From positions 1 to 32,958 of the forward strand of contig CAPZDM010000012.1 in NCBI GenBank assembly GCA_948745425.1: 32,958 nt of DNA, given 5' to 3'. Below the pieces are notes generated by a model. That model was given only the letters and a program-made list of their open reading frames with translations. It was not told where the DNA came from and did not search any database. Source of the stretch: an uncultured Clostridia bacterium (GTDB lineage Bacteria; Bacillota; Clostridia; TANB77; CAG-508). Every line of letters starts with the position of its first letter. The stretch's first letter is position 1. Position numbers and translations under genes: made by a program. Positions 16,460-24,494 of the stretch are shown here, one piece after another.

Positions 16460-16990
16460 AATTACTCTTTTTATTGTTTCTTCTTGGTTAGTATTGTCTA
16501 TTACATAGTCATATTGACTTATTTTAGATTCTTCATATTCAAATCTACTTAGCCTTAATTCTATTTCTTCTTCACTTGGCTTGTCTTCTCTTGTTTCTAA
16601 TCTTTTTCTTAGTTCTTCTTTAGGCACTCTTAAAAATATTGTAATAATCTTCATTGTTTTGCTTAATTGTTTTACTAGACTTTCTGTACCATTAACATCT
16701 ACATCCATTATAGCTACTTTCCCATTAGTAATTTTTTCTTGTAATGGTTTTTTAGCAACTCCATAATAATTATTATGATGTATATCATATTCATATAATT
16801 CATCATTTTTTATCATTTCTTTAAATTTTTCTTCGGTAACAAAAATATATGTAACTCCTGGGATATCGCCTTCTCTTATTGGTCTACTTGTAACTGTTGG
16901 AAAAGTATCCACGTAGTCTAATCTTCTTACCACTTCTCTTTTTACTGTATCTTTTCCAGCTCCTGCTACTCCTGATAATATTACTAACAT
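16436..16990 (-). CDS. gmk: Guanylate kinase
   Basis: Guanylate kinase phosphorylates GMP to GDP with ATP. The 184-residue protein has the P-loop GVAGAGKDT (residues 7-15), the GMP-binding region TVTSRPIREGDIPGVTYIFV, YEYDIHHNNYYGVAKKPL and the lid RLETREDKPSEEEIELRL. The P-loop ends GKDT rather than the usual GKST or GKGT, and the site before it is GVA rather than GPS or GVG. Length is a little short of the usual 190-210 residues. Its ATG overlaps the end of rpoZ by seven bases, so the two are translationally coupled, an arrangement found widely in Firmicutes. Confidence 0.93.
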   Translation of the reverse strand: MLVILSGVAGAGKDTVKREVVRRLDYVDTFPTVTSRPIREGDIPGVTYIFVTEEKFKEMIKNDELYEYDIHHNNYYGVAKKPLQEKITNGKVAIMDVDVNGTESLVKQLSKTMKIITIFLRVPKEELRKRLETREDKPSEEEIELRLSRFEYEESKISQYDYVIDNTNQEETIKRVIKIIEENI

Positions 16991-17175
16991 TTTGGGCCTA
17001 CCTTACCTTCTGCTATTTCTACTGCTGCTAATGTTACATTTGAGTCTTCTACTTTATTTGTTAAAGGCATATCTCCATTTGATAATTGTCTGGCTCTTTT
17101 GGCTGTTACTATTACTAGTCCAAATCTATTATCTACTTTTTTTAATAATTCTGTTACAGTTGGTTTTACCATCAT
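16984..17175 (-). CDS. rpoZ: RNA polymerase omega subunit
   Basis: Omega helps fold and assemble the beta-prime subunit of RNA polymerase. The 63-residue protein shows the family core: PTVTELLKKVDNRFGLVIVTAKRARQL, then LTNKVEDSNVTLAAVEIAEGKV, which is the expected length for Firmicutes. AAGGAG lies nine bases before the first of two adjacent ATG codons. It overlaps gmk by seven bases. Its mRNA should begin near 17475, giving a leader of about 300 bases almost wholly made of a 117-base tandem repeat. Confidence 0.95.
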   Translation of the reverse strand: MMVKPTVTELLKKVDNRFGLVIVTAKRARQLSNGDMPLTNKVEDSNVTLAAVEIAEGKVGPKC

Positions 17176-17207
17176 TTTTAATCACTCCTTAATAAGTTTT
17201 GCTTGGC

Positions 17208-17470
17208 TGAAATATGCAAGATTTGCTTCGCTATCTCTTTTTAACTTCATACTATATTTAACTAAAGCCAGCAAAATTTACTCCGTAAATTTTTCAGGTT
17301 TTTGCGTTAAATATATATCTAATATGAAATATGCAAGATTTGCTTCGCTATCTCTTTTTAACTTCATACTATATTTAACTAAAGCCAGCAAAATTTACTC
17401 CGTAAATTTTTCAGGTTTTTGCGTTAAATATATATCTAATATGAAATATGCAAGATTTGCTTCGCTATCT
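17208..17470. repeat. 117-base tandem repeat, about 2.25 copies
   Basis: Units start at TGAAATATGCAAG at 17208, 17325 and 17442; the third stops at 17470. The two full units appear identical base for base. Each contains AAAATTTAC-TCC-GTAAATTTT, a 9-base inverted repeat, within the 27-base block also found at 11473-11499. The array lies between the rpoZ promoter and start codon. There are no variable spacers, so it is not a CRISPR. Confidence 0.95.
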
Positions 17471-17482
17471 TTCATATTTCAT

Positions 17483-17511
17483 ATTATAATATATATTTAA
17501 CTATTTTGCAA
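17483..17511 (-). promoter_or_regulatory. Sigma-A promoter of rpoZ-gmk
   Basis: On the minus strand TTGCAA (17506-17511) and TATAAT (17483-17488) are 17 bases apart. The -35 box lies inside the last codons of the upstream membrane-protein gene. Confidence 0.65.
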
Positions 17512-18004
17512 CTATAGTTTTTATATCATTTTGACTTTTATGATATTTTCTTTTTGAGTTTCTTATTATTAATATACATTTTAGTATATAGTATATTCCA
17601 CTTGTAATCATTGCTGTTATTGTTATTTTATAAAAGTTTCCATAGTATAATGAGTATCCTGATATTAGAAATAATGTAAAGAACGATAAAATTAGCATTT
17701 CTATACTATGTAAAATTATTTGGTTTTTATTCGTTTTATATGATATTTCAAACATCACTATTGTTCCTATAATTAGTATTATACTAAACACTTTTATTAT
17801 TGTAATATAACTTTCTGTTTCTATATTTTGTTCTCCTATTTGTAAACTAATTAAATATATTAATATTACAATTAATATTATCATATTACTTATGCATTTC
17901 CTAAATATTTTTTTCTTTTCTACTTCTGGTAATTTTTTTTTCTTTTCTATTTCTTCTTCTAGTTTTGCTATATTAGTTTTTATCTCATTTTCTTTTCTTC
18001 TCAA
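17501..18004 (-). CDS. Small membrane protein with N-terminal coiled coil
   Basis: I do not recognise this 167-residue protein. Residues 1-30 are highly charged with a heptad-like pattern (KENEIKTNIAKLEEEIEKKKK), followed by about four membrane segments (about 35-55, 65-83, 95-118 and 125-145) and a basic tail (RNSKRKYHKSQND). The start is a TTG six bases after GGAGG. It lies downstream of xerD, separated from it by a palindromic repeat, and upstream of rpoZ. No catalytic motif is visible; it may be a small integral-membrane accessory protein. Confidence 0.7.
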   Translation of the reverse strand: MRRKENEIKTNIAKLEEEIEKKKKLPEVEKKKIFRKCISNMIILIVILIYLISLQIGEQNIETESYITIIKVFSIILIIGTIVMFEISYKTNKNQIILHSIEMLILSFFTLFLISGYSLYYGNFYKITITAMITSGIYYILKCILIIRNSKRKYHKSQNDIKTIVAK

Positions 18005-18033
18005 TTTTTTCCTCCGAGTATAAATTAGTATTT

Positions 18034-18060
18034 TAGGGCAGATTGCACAAATCTGCCCTA
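18034..18060. repeat. Palindromic repeat or terminator after xerD
   Basis: TAGGGCAGATT (18034-18044) pairs perfectly with AATCTGCCCTA (18050-18060) around GCACA. It lies between xerD (stop at 18079) and the next gene (start at 18004). It has the TAGGGC...GCCCTA ends of the other palindromes but a different centre, and only a weak U tract on the minus strand. Confidence 0.7.
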
Positions 18061-18078
18061 TGTTGCTAAGTTATTTAA

Positions 18079-18960
18079 TTATGCACGTGGATGTGCTTTT
18101 TTATATATGTTTTGTAAACTTTCATCTTGGAATTGCATATAAACTTGTGTTGATGATATATCTGAATGACCTAACATTAATTGTATAGATTTTAAATCTG
18201 CACCATTTTGTAATAAGTGTGTTGCAAATGAATGTCTTAAAACATGTGGTGTTATATCTTTTGTTATATGTGCTTGTTCTTTATAGTATTTTATTATTTT
18301 CCAAAATCCTTGTCTTGTTAATCTTTGCCCATTGGTATTAACAAATAATGCTGTAACACTATCATCTTTAATAAGTATTGGTCTTGCATTTTCTACATAA
18401 TCTTTTAAAGCTTCCTTTGAAAGATTTCCTAAAGGAATATTTCTTTGTTTGTCTCCTGTCTTGCACATTACAAGCCCCTCACCAAAATCTACATCTGTTA
18501 TATTTAATGATATAATTTCTGTAACTTTCATTCCAGTAGCATATGCAAATTCTAACATAGCTTTATCTCTAATACCTTTTAAATCAACACTTTTAGGTTG
18601 TTCTAGTAATAACTCTACTTCTTGTGCAGATAATACTGTTGGAACTCTTTTATCAATTTTAGGTGATTGTATTTCTTCAGTTGGGTCTTTTTTTATCTTT
18701 TTGTTTCTTAATAAATATTGATAAAATGCTCTTATTGATGCAAGACTTCTTGAGATTGTTGAACTTTTCTTTCCAAGTTCTTTCATATAATCTAAATATT
18801 TTGATATTTCCTCTGTATCTACTTTTACATAATTTATTTTATTTGCTTCAATATACTTTTGATATTGTAATATATCTCTTCGATATGATTGTAATGTATT
18901 TTCTGAAGCTTTCTTATCATTTTGTATGAATTGTAAAAAATTATTTATTTGCTTTTCCAT
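18079..18960 (-). CDS. xerD: XerD-like tyrosine recombinase with altered active site
   Basis: At 293 residues this has XerD length and layout: SAM-like N domain (about 1-90) and catalytic domain (about 105-293). XerC/D resolve chromosome dimers at dif during division. Visible catalytic residues are H239 and R242 (PHVLRHSFATHLL), H265 (LMLGHSD) and the nucleophile Y274 (TQVYMQF). Two positions depart from consensus: the first arginine, usually in GLRVSEL, is lysine K145 (GMKVTEI), and the beta-hairpin GKGNKER is KTGDKQR, placing threonine where the catalytic lysine normally aligns, with K167 next to it. The good reading frame and the spoIIM neighbour argue for a functional gene. XerC, XerS-like or other roles cannot be excluded. 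Confidence 0.88.
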   Translation of the reverse strand: MEKQINNFLQFIQNDKKASENTLQSYRRDILQYQKYIEANKINYVKVDTEEISKYLDYMKELGKKSSTISRSLASIRAFYQYLLRNKKIKKDPTEEIQSPKIDKRVPTVLSAQEVELLLEQPKSVDLKGIRDKAMLEFAYATGMKVTEIISLNITDVDFGEGLVMCKTGDKQRNIPLGNLSKEALKDYVENARPILIKDDSVTALFVNTNGQRLTRQGFWKIIKYYKEQAHITKDITPHVLRHSFATHLLQNGADLKSIQLMLGHSDISSTQVYMQFQDESLQNIYKKAHPRA

Positions 18961-19001
18961 ACTTCACACTCCCTATTTTTTCCTTTACATAATTTATATA
19001 T

Positions 19002-19030
19002 GTTATATCAAATAAAACTTAAATTGTAAA
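19002..19030 (-). promoter_or_regulatory. Sigma-A promoter of xerD
   Basis: On the minus strand TTTACA (19025-19030) and TATAAC (19002-19007) are 17 bases apart, with TGA before the -10 box. It lies in the 161-base gap between spoIIM and xerD, which otherwise holds no gene. Confidence 0.65.
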
Positions 19031-19121
19031 TAGTTTTATTAAAATTTTACATAAAAACTGTGAAAATTTTATATATGTGTATTGATACCAGAATTTATAT
19101 CTCCTATTAATTAAAATATAT

Positions 19122-19763
19122 TTATGTGAACATAATTTTAAAAATGCTTGCTGATACATAAGTTTCAACTATTGAAGCTATTATGTTTATAATTCCAATA
19201 AATATTGCAATTATTGTGTATCTTATAATTTCAACTTTTATATTTTCTCTTCGTCTATCTTTCATTATAGCTTTATATAATTTTATTCCACTAACTGCTA
19301 GTACTAATATACTTGGGATTAGAATTATATTTTGAAGTAACATTGTTGACAAAATAAATTTTAGTCCTTGCGTAATACCTAATGTTGCAATAACTGATGA
19401 TATAGTATATCCTACACAAAATCCCTTAATTGATACTATCAAATAAACTATTGGCATTCCAATTACAGTTAAGCCTGAGACCCATAATAATATTGTAATT
19501 AATAAGTTATTATATATTGATGTTCTCAATAATTTGTTTGAATCAATATTACTTCCATTTTGTATATCTTCTACAAAGTCATTTACATATGCAGATATTT
19601 CCTCTTTTTGACTTAAATCAGTTTTATTTATATACATTGTTCCTAATATAATACCTATTATGAATATTATAATCATAACCATATATTCAGTAATATTATT
19701 ACTTATATGACCAATAATAGCTTTACTTATTAGGTTCCTTCTGTATATTCTTTTGTTAATCAT
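19122..19763 (-). CDS. spoIIM: Stage II sporulation protein M
   Basis: SpoIIM is the membrane scaffold of the DMP (SpoIID-SpoIIM-SpoIIP) peptidoglycan-hydrolysing complex that drives engulfment of the forespore. The 213-residue protein has a cytoplasmic N-terminus and about five membrane segments, with FIIGIILGTMYIN (about 33-46), SIKGFCVGYTISSV (about 110-125) and a late hydrophobic run. Length is normal. AAAGGATG precedes the ATG. It lies between an EndoQ-type nuclease gene and xerD, an order I recall from other Firmicutes (yqxK, spoIIM and xerD regions). Its presence is the best evidence that the organism sporulates. No clear sigma-E box is visible. Confidence 0.92.
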   Translation of the reverse strand: MINKRIYRRNLISKAIIGHISNNITEYMVMIIIFIIGIILGTMYINKTDLSQKEEISAYVNDFVEDIQNGSNIDSNKLLRTSIYNNLLITILLWVSGLTVIGMPIVYLIVSIKGFCVGYTISSVIATLGITQGLKFILSTMLLQNIILIPSILVLAVSGIKLYKAIMKDRRRENIKVEIIRYTIIAIFIGIINIIASIVETYVSASIFKIMFT

Positions 19764-19872
19764 ATTTTTTACTACATCCTTTCATATTTTATGTTCTTAA
19801 AACATGTTTATGTAGTATTAATAGATTTTATGATTGTTTAAATATTATAAATTATATATTATGTATTGGAGA

Positions 19873-21066
19873 TTACACATTACATACTTTTCCATATATG
19901 CCTCCTCCTCCTGCTTCCAATTTTAGCTTTCCTTCTCTTCCTTTCATTATATCTCTTGCAGTCTTTTCCCCTACTACTGCTTCTATATCATCAAGATTTA
20001 TTTTATGGAGTATATTCATTTCAGTTCCAAATTGGTTTAAAAGTTTTTCTATAGTCTTTGCTCCAAGTCCTGGTATAAATGTTAAAGGAATTTGATATAT
20101 ATATGGTGGTCTAAACATAGGACTTCTACTTGATTGTTTGTCCTTTATAATCTGTATTCTATCTAAAACTCCCATAGTAATATTTTTACTATCACAAGTA
20201 TCACATTTTGTTACTGGAATTTTTCCTTCTATTGTTTTATCACATATTTCACAATATGTTCTATGATATTTTCCAAGTTTTGGATCCAGCCCATAATTAC
20301 ATAATATTTTTCTGTTATCTTGGTTTTTTAATGCTTTTAAAAATTCTTTGAAACTAATATCTTTAATTTGTAATTTATTATATTCTCTTGCAATTTTAGG
20401 TAATGAATGTGCATCTGAATTTGTTAGAAATGTCTTATTTTCTAATTCCGATATTTGATCTGCTAGATAAGTGTCTGAACTTAATCCTAATTCTATTGCA
20501 ATTACTTTTTTAAATTTTTCTCTAAATATTTTTTCTAATCTATCTGTACAATGTCCATAAAAGCTTTTATGTGGTGTAAAAACATGTGCAGGTATTAATA
20601 TTCCATTATACTTCTCTACTATATCAATTAATTCATATGCAGAAATATCTGCTCTTTGTGAACTTAAAGTTATGTTTGATATATGTTTTTCCATCTCTTT
20701 TGAAAATGCTTTTATGTCTTTTAAATGTGGAAAATAACATAAGTTGTGTGCACATCCCTTTTTTCCATCTGGTCTTTCTTCAGAAGTTTCTATTTCACTT
20801 CCTAAAATTATACAAAGCTTATCTTTATAAATTATCCCTCCATCTTCTATTTCGTATGCTTCCCCATTTTTTAAGAATTCCTCTATATCTTCTATAACAT
20901 ATGGAGATGCACAATCTATAATTCCTGCAATATTTATTCCTTTTCTTTCTACACATTCTTTTGCAATATTTTCAAAGTTTAAGCTTCTTGCAGCTGTTAT
21001 CTTAATTGGTTTATTATTTTTTGTTCTTCCAATATGAATATGTAAATCTGCAAATATCTCGTACAT
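19873..21066 (-). CDS. Endonuclease Q-type PHP nuclease (YqxK/TIGR00375)
   Basis: EndoQ nicks DNA 5' of deaminated bases (uracil, hypoxanthine, xanthine) and abasic sites. The 397-residue protein has a PHP domain (about 1-260) starting with the metal-binding ADLHIHIG and including NSDAHSLPKIAREYN, a four-cysteine zinc site (CEICDKT ... CDTCDS, about 275-300), and a helix-hairpin-helix DNA-binding segment (FIPGLGAKTIEKLLNQFG, about 335-355). The ATG at 21066 lies eight bases after AAAGGA; an upstream ATG overlaps that site. It starts 14 bases after the rnhA stop, so the two are one transcription unit. The substrate range is inferred from the family. Confidence 0.88.
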   Translation of the reverse strand: MYEIFADLHIHIGRTKNNKPIKITAARSLNFENIAKECVERKGINIAGIIDCASPYVIEDIEEFLKNGEAYEIEDGGIIYKDKLCIILGSEIETSEERPDGKKGCAHNLCYFPHLKDIKAFSKEMEKHISNITLSSQRADISAYELIDIVEKYNGILIPAHVFTPHKSFYGHCTDRLEKIFREKFKKVIAIELGLSSDTYLADQISELENKTFLTNSDAHSLPKIAREYNKLQIKDISFKEFLKALKNQDNRKILCNYGLDPKLGKYHRTYCEICDKTIEGKIPVTKCDTCDSKNITMGVLDRIQIIKDKQSSRSPMFRPPYIYQIPLTFIPGLGAKTIEKLLNQFGTEMNILHKINLDDIEAVVGEKTARDIMKGREGKLKLEAGGGGIYGKVCNV

Positions 21067-21080
21067 TTTTATCATCCTTT

Positions 21081-21515
21081 CTATATCTCTTTTATTGCAT
21101 TACGTGCTAATTCATCACATCTATTATTATATTTATTTGTACTATGACCTTTAACTTTTATAAATTTTGCATTGTATTTTTTCACTAATATATCTAGTTC
21201 TTGCCATAATTCTTTATTTTTTACTTCTTCTTTTTTAGAATTCTTCCATCCATTATTTTTCCATGTATCTATCCAGTTATTATTAAATGCATTAACCACA
21301 TATGCACTATCACTATAGATTTCTACTTCACATTCTGATTTTAGTGCTTTTAATCCTTCTAATACAGCTGTAATTTCCATTATGTTATTTGTAGTATCAT
21401 TTGTTCCACCTGATAATTCTTTTTTATGTTCTTTATACATAAGTATAGTTCCCCATCCTCCTGGTCCAGGGTTTCCAGAGCATGCACCATCTGTATAAAT
21501 AATTACTTTTTCCAT
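21081..21515 (-). CDS. rnhA: Ribonuclease HI
   Basis: RNase HI cuts the RNA strand of RNA-DNA hybrids, removing R-loops and primers. The 144-residue protein has the full active site: D9 (YTDGACSGNPGPGGWG), E47 (NIMEITA), D69 (YSDSAYVV) and D134 (NNRCDELA), plus H124 in the flexible loop. The basic handle WIDTWKNNGWKNSKKEEVKNKELW is present, so this is the E. coli-like form without an N-terminal hybrid-binding domain. A GGGGAAG ribosome binding site precedes the ATG. The EndoQ gene follows within 14 bases. Confidence 0.95.
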   Translation of the reverse strand: MEKVIIYTDGACSGNPGPGGWGTILMYKEHKKELSGGTNDTTNNIMEITAVLEGLKALKSECEVEIYSDSAYVVNAFNNNWIDTWKNNGWKNSKKEEVKNKELWQELDILVKKYNAKFIKVKGHSTNKYNNRCDELARNAIKEI

Positions 21516-21571
21516 ATATCTTCCCCTCTTTTCTTGGTTTTTTTCATATTATTTGTTTTTTATTACAAAAC

Positions 21572-21600
21572 TTGTATTTTTACTAATTATATGATATTAT
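21572..21600 (+). promoter_or_regulatory. Sigma-A promoter of tmcAL
   Basis: TTGTAT (21572-21577) and TATTAT (21595-21600) are 17 bases apart, with TGA before the -10 box. The TTG start of tmcAL is 40 bases further on. Confidence 0.65.
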
Positions 21601-21639
21601 ATCAATAATCTTTTTTTTAGTAAAGGAGGTTTAAAATAA

Positions 21640-22872
21640 TTGGAATCTGTTTTAGGAATAATTGGAGAATATAATCCCTTCCATAATGGTCATTTATATC
21701 AATTGCATAAATCTATAGAACTTGTTAATGCCAAACGTACTGTTTTGATTTTAAGTGGGAATTATGTTCAAAGAGGCGATTGTGCATTAATTGATAAATG
21801 GAAAAGAACTGAAATGGCACTAAAAAATGGAATTGACTTAGTAATTGAATTACCTGTTCTTTATAGTATATCTAGTGCTGAAAGCTTTGCATCTGGTGCA
21901 ATTAAAATTCTAAAGTCTTTAAAAGTAGTTAATCATTTATCATTTGGCAGTGAATGTGGTAGTATTGAAACACTTTCAGAATTTGCTAATGTTTTATCAA
22001 ATGAGCCTCCTGAATTTAAAGCATTATTGCAACATGAATTATCAAAAGGTATTTCCTTTCCAAAAGCTCGAGAAAATGCTTTACTTTTATATTTAAATGA
22101 CATTCTAAAATATTCTAATATATTAAATTGTCCTAATAATACACTTGGACTCGAATATTTAATTGCATTAAAAAATAATAATTGTAAAATAAAACCTATG
22201 ACTATTAAAAGGCAGTTTTCTGAATATAATTCTTTAGAAAATAATAACGGTTTTGCCAGTGCAACTGCTGTACGTCAAATGGTATGTAATAACGAATATG
22301 ATAAATTGTATTCATCGATGCCACAATCTTCTTATGAAATATTAATGGAAGCTTTACGTTCTGGTGAATATGCCCTTGGATTACAAGATTTTGAAAGAGA
22401 AATTATATTTTTACTTAGATGTATGCCTATTGAAAATATTGCTAAACTTCCTTCTGTATCTGAAGGATTAGAAAATGCTATTAAAGAGGCTGCTTGTAAT
22501 TGTAATACTTTAGAAGAATTAATTAATAGAATAAAATCAAAGAGATTTACTAGAACTAGAATTCAAAGAATCTTGCTTTATGCTTTGTTGGGTTATACAA
22601 AAGATGATATGAATTTTGTTCAAGAAAATATTCCTTATATTCGTGTTTTAGGTTTTACTGAAGCTGGTAAGTCACTTTTATCTACTATAACAAAGTCTAA
22701 TAAAAAGTTAAGAATTATAACATCAGTAAAACATTTTACTTATAGATGTAAAAATAAAAAAGTACTTAATTTATTACAAAAAGATATTAGGTCAACAGAT
22801 ATTTATACTCTTGCTTATAGAAAAAACTCTCAATCAAATTTAGATTATACAAAAAGGTTAATAAGGATGTGA
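21640..22872 (+). CDS. tmcAL: tRNA(Met) cytidine acetate ligase TmcAL (YlbM)
   Basis: TmcAL uses acetate and ATP to acetylate the wobble cytidine of elongator tRNA-Met (ac4C34), which improves decoding accuracy. The 410-residue protein opens with the nucleotidyltransferase signature GIIGEYNPFHNGHLYQL (HxGH-type), followed by LSGNYVQRGDCALIDKW, FGSECG, KRQFSEYN and ATAVRQM, all typical of the family. The start is TTG, ten bases after AAAGGAGG. It is a single-gene unit with its own promoter and is convergent with pyk; a repeat element and a terminator follow. Confidence 0.92.
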   Translation: MESVLGIIGEYNPFHNGHLYQLHKSIELVNAKRTVLILSGNYVQRGDCALIDKWKRTEMALKNGIDLVIELPVLYSISSAESFASGAIKILKSLKVVNHLSFGSECGSIETLSEFANVLSNEPPEFKALLQHELSKGISFPKARENALLLYLNDILKYSNILNCPNNTLGLEYLIALKNNNCKIKPMTIKRQFSEYNSLENNNGFASATAVRQMVCNNEYDKLYSSMPQSSYEILMEALRSGEYALGLQDFEREIIFLLRCMPIENIAKLPSVSEGLENAIKEAACNCNTLEELINRIKSKRFTRTRIQRILLYALLGYTKDDMNFVQENIPYIRVLGFTEAGKSLLSTITKSNKKLRIITSVKHFTYRCKNKKVLNLLQKDIRSTDIYTLAYRKNSQSNLDYTKRLIRM

Positions 22873-22880
22873 AAAAATAA

Positions 22881-22933
22881 AGGGGCACAGTGGTGTCACG
22901 AGTCTAGGGTATTCCCACAAACGATGCCCCTAC
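22881..22933 (+). repeat. 52-base structured repeat, copy A
   Basis: AGGGGCA (22881-22887) and TGCCCCT (22925-22931) form inverted ends. Inside are GTG-T-CAC and GGG-TATT-CCC mini-hairpins. A second copy at 32176-32227 differs at about five positions by hand. It lies between tmcAL and the terminator at 22939. Confidence 0.9.
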
Positions 22934-22938
22934 AGTAT

Positions 22939-22976
22939 AATAAACAAAAGACCTCATTTGAGGTCTTTTGTTTATT
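22939..22976. terminator. Bidirectional terminator between tmcAL and pyk
   Basis: AATAAACAAAAGACCTC (22939-22955) pairs with GAGGTCTTTTGTTTATT (22960-22976) around ATTT. The A-rich left and T-rich right arms allow termination of both converging transcripts. Confidence 0.92.
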
Positions 22977-22978
22977 TA

Positions 22979-24409
22979 TTATTTTACATCTATTATCTTT
23001 CCTAATGTAATTGTATTATCATTTTTTCTATGACCTGCTACTACTAATCTGTCTCCTGCTTCTAATATTCCTTTAGCTTTTAATTGTTCAATAGCAGAAT
23101 CTACTGTTTTGCAACCACATTCTTTTGATTCCATATAAACTGGGAATACATCTCCATATACAGACATTTTATGATATGTTTTCTTGTCGTCTGTAACAGC
23201 AATTATTGGACATACTGGTGATAAACCTCCTATCATTCTTGCTTCCTCTCCATCTTTTGTGCATACTATAATCGCATCTGCTCCAATATTTGCTGCTGTA
23301 ACACATGTTGTATATCCTAGTGTTTTTGTTTCATCTGCTGTTTCTGAATCATATCTATTTTCATAAAATCTTTTTTCATAGTTTACATTAGATTCTGTTT
23401 CTTCTGATATTTTAACCATTGTGTCAACACAAAGTGCTGGATGAGCACCCATTGCTGATTCTCCTGATAACATTATTGCACTTGTTCTATCATATACAGC
23501 ATTTGCAACATCACTAACTTCTGCTCTTGTAGGACGTGGATTTTTTGTCATTGATTCAAGCATTTGTGTTGCTGTTATAACTGGTTTTCCCACTTCATTA
23601 CATCTTTTAATAAAATGTTTTTGAACTGCTGGAACTTTGTAATATGGTATTTCAACTGCCATATCTCCTCTTGCAACCATAATTCCGTCTGATGCCTCTA
23701 ATATTTCTTCAAAATTATCTATACCTTCTTGGCTTTCTATTTTTGAAATAATTCCTATTTTTTCTCCACCATTTTCATCTAATAATTTTCTTATTTCTTG
23801 AACATCTGATAATCTTCTAACAAATGAAGCAAATATATAATCAAATCCAACTTTTGCTCCGTTTGTAATATCTTCTATATCTTTTGCTGCAAGTGCTGGT
23901 AAATTTATAACAACTCCTTGGATATTAACTGTTTTTCTACTTCCTAACATTCCTGCGTTTAAAGCTTTGCAAACTACATCTTTTCCAACTACTTCTTGAA
24001 CTTCAAATTCAATAGCTCCATCATCAACTAAAATTTTTGCACCTGGTTTAACATCTTGGTATAAGTTTTTATAGCTTATTGATGTTTTTGTTTCATTTCC
24101 TATTATATCTTCGTTAACAAATGTAAATGTTTGTCCTTCTTTAATTTCTACTTTTTGGTCTCCTGATTCTTGTTTTCCTGTTCTTATTTCAGGTCCTTTA
24201 GTGTCTAGACACATAGCTATAGGTTGATTTAATTTTTCTCTTAGCATTTTTATTCTTTCGATTTTTTCTGCATTCTCATCATATCCTCCATGTGAGAAAT
24301 TAATTCTTGCAACATTCATCCCTGTGTTAATTAATTTTGTTAACATTTCTTCTGGTTCTGCTGCTGGTCCAATTGTACATGTGATTTTTGTTCTTCTTAA
24401 ATTTTTCAT
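22979..24409 (-). CDS. pyk: Pyruvate kinase
   Basis: Pyruvate kinase converts phosphoenolpyruvate and ADP to pyruvate and ATP in the last step of glycolysis. The 476-residue protein has TKITCTIGPA at the N-terminus, ARINFSHGGY, the B domain (about 70-170), the active-site segment SKIESQEGIDNFEEI, MVARGDMAVEIPYYKVP, ATQMLESMTKNPRPTRAEVSDVANAVYD and a C domain. The extra C-terminal PEP-utiliser domain of Bacillus-type enzymes is absent. GGAAGGATT precedes the ATG. It lies 85 bases after rluB and ends at a strong terminator. Confidence 0.97.
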   Translation of the reverse strand: MKNLRRTKITCTIGPAAEPEEMLTKLINTGMNVARINFSHGGYDENAEKIERIKMLREKLNQPIAMCLDTKGPEIRTGKQESGDQKVEIKEGQTFTFVNEDIIGNETKTSISYKNLYQDVKPGAKILVDDGAIEFEVQEVVGKDVVCKALNAGMLGSRKTVNIQGVVINLPALAAKDIEDITNGAKVGFDYIFASFVRRLSDVQEIRKLLDENGGEKIGIISKIESQEGIDNFEEILEASDGIMVARGDMAVEIPYYKVPAVQKHFIKRCNEVGKPVITATQMLESMTKNPRPTRAEVSDVANAVYDRTSAIMLSGESAMGAHPALCVDTMVKISEETESNVNYEKRFYENRYDSETADETKTLGYTTCVTAANIGADAIIVCTKDGEEARMIGGLSPVCPIIAVTDDKKTYHKMSVYGDVFPVYMESKECGCKTVDSAIEQLKAKGILEAGDRLVVAGHRKNDNTITLGKIIDVK

Positions 24410-24494
24410 TTTAATCCTTCCTTCTTAATTATTTAAAATTCTATGTTAGTATACCATAAATTGATTTTTTTGTATAGCTTTTTTTAATTTTTTT

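Noticed and set aside
17208..17470. Possible CRISPR array
   Set aside because: The units are 117 bases long, directly adjoining and without variable spacers, and no cas gene is present.
17099..17500. Plus-strand ORF with a 39-residue repeat
   Set aside because: The repeat is just the 117-base DNA array read in an open frame. It has no ribosome binding site, overlaps rpoZ antisense and resembles no protein.
18079..18960. Integrase of a mobile element
   Set aside because: Length, full XerD-like layout, promoter and the spoIIM neighbour point to a chromosomal Xer; no attachment sites or phage genes are nearby.
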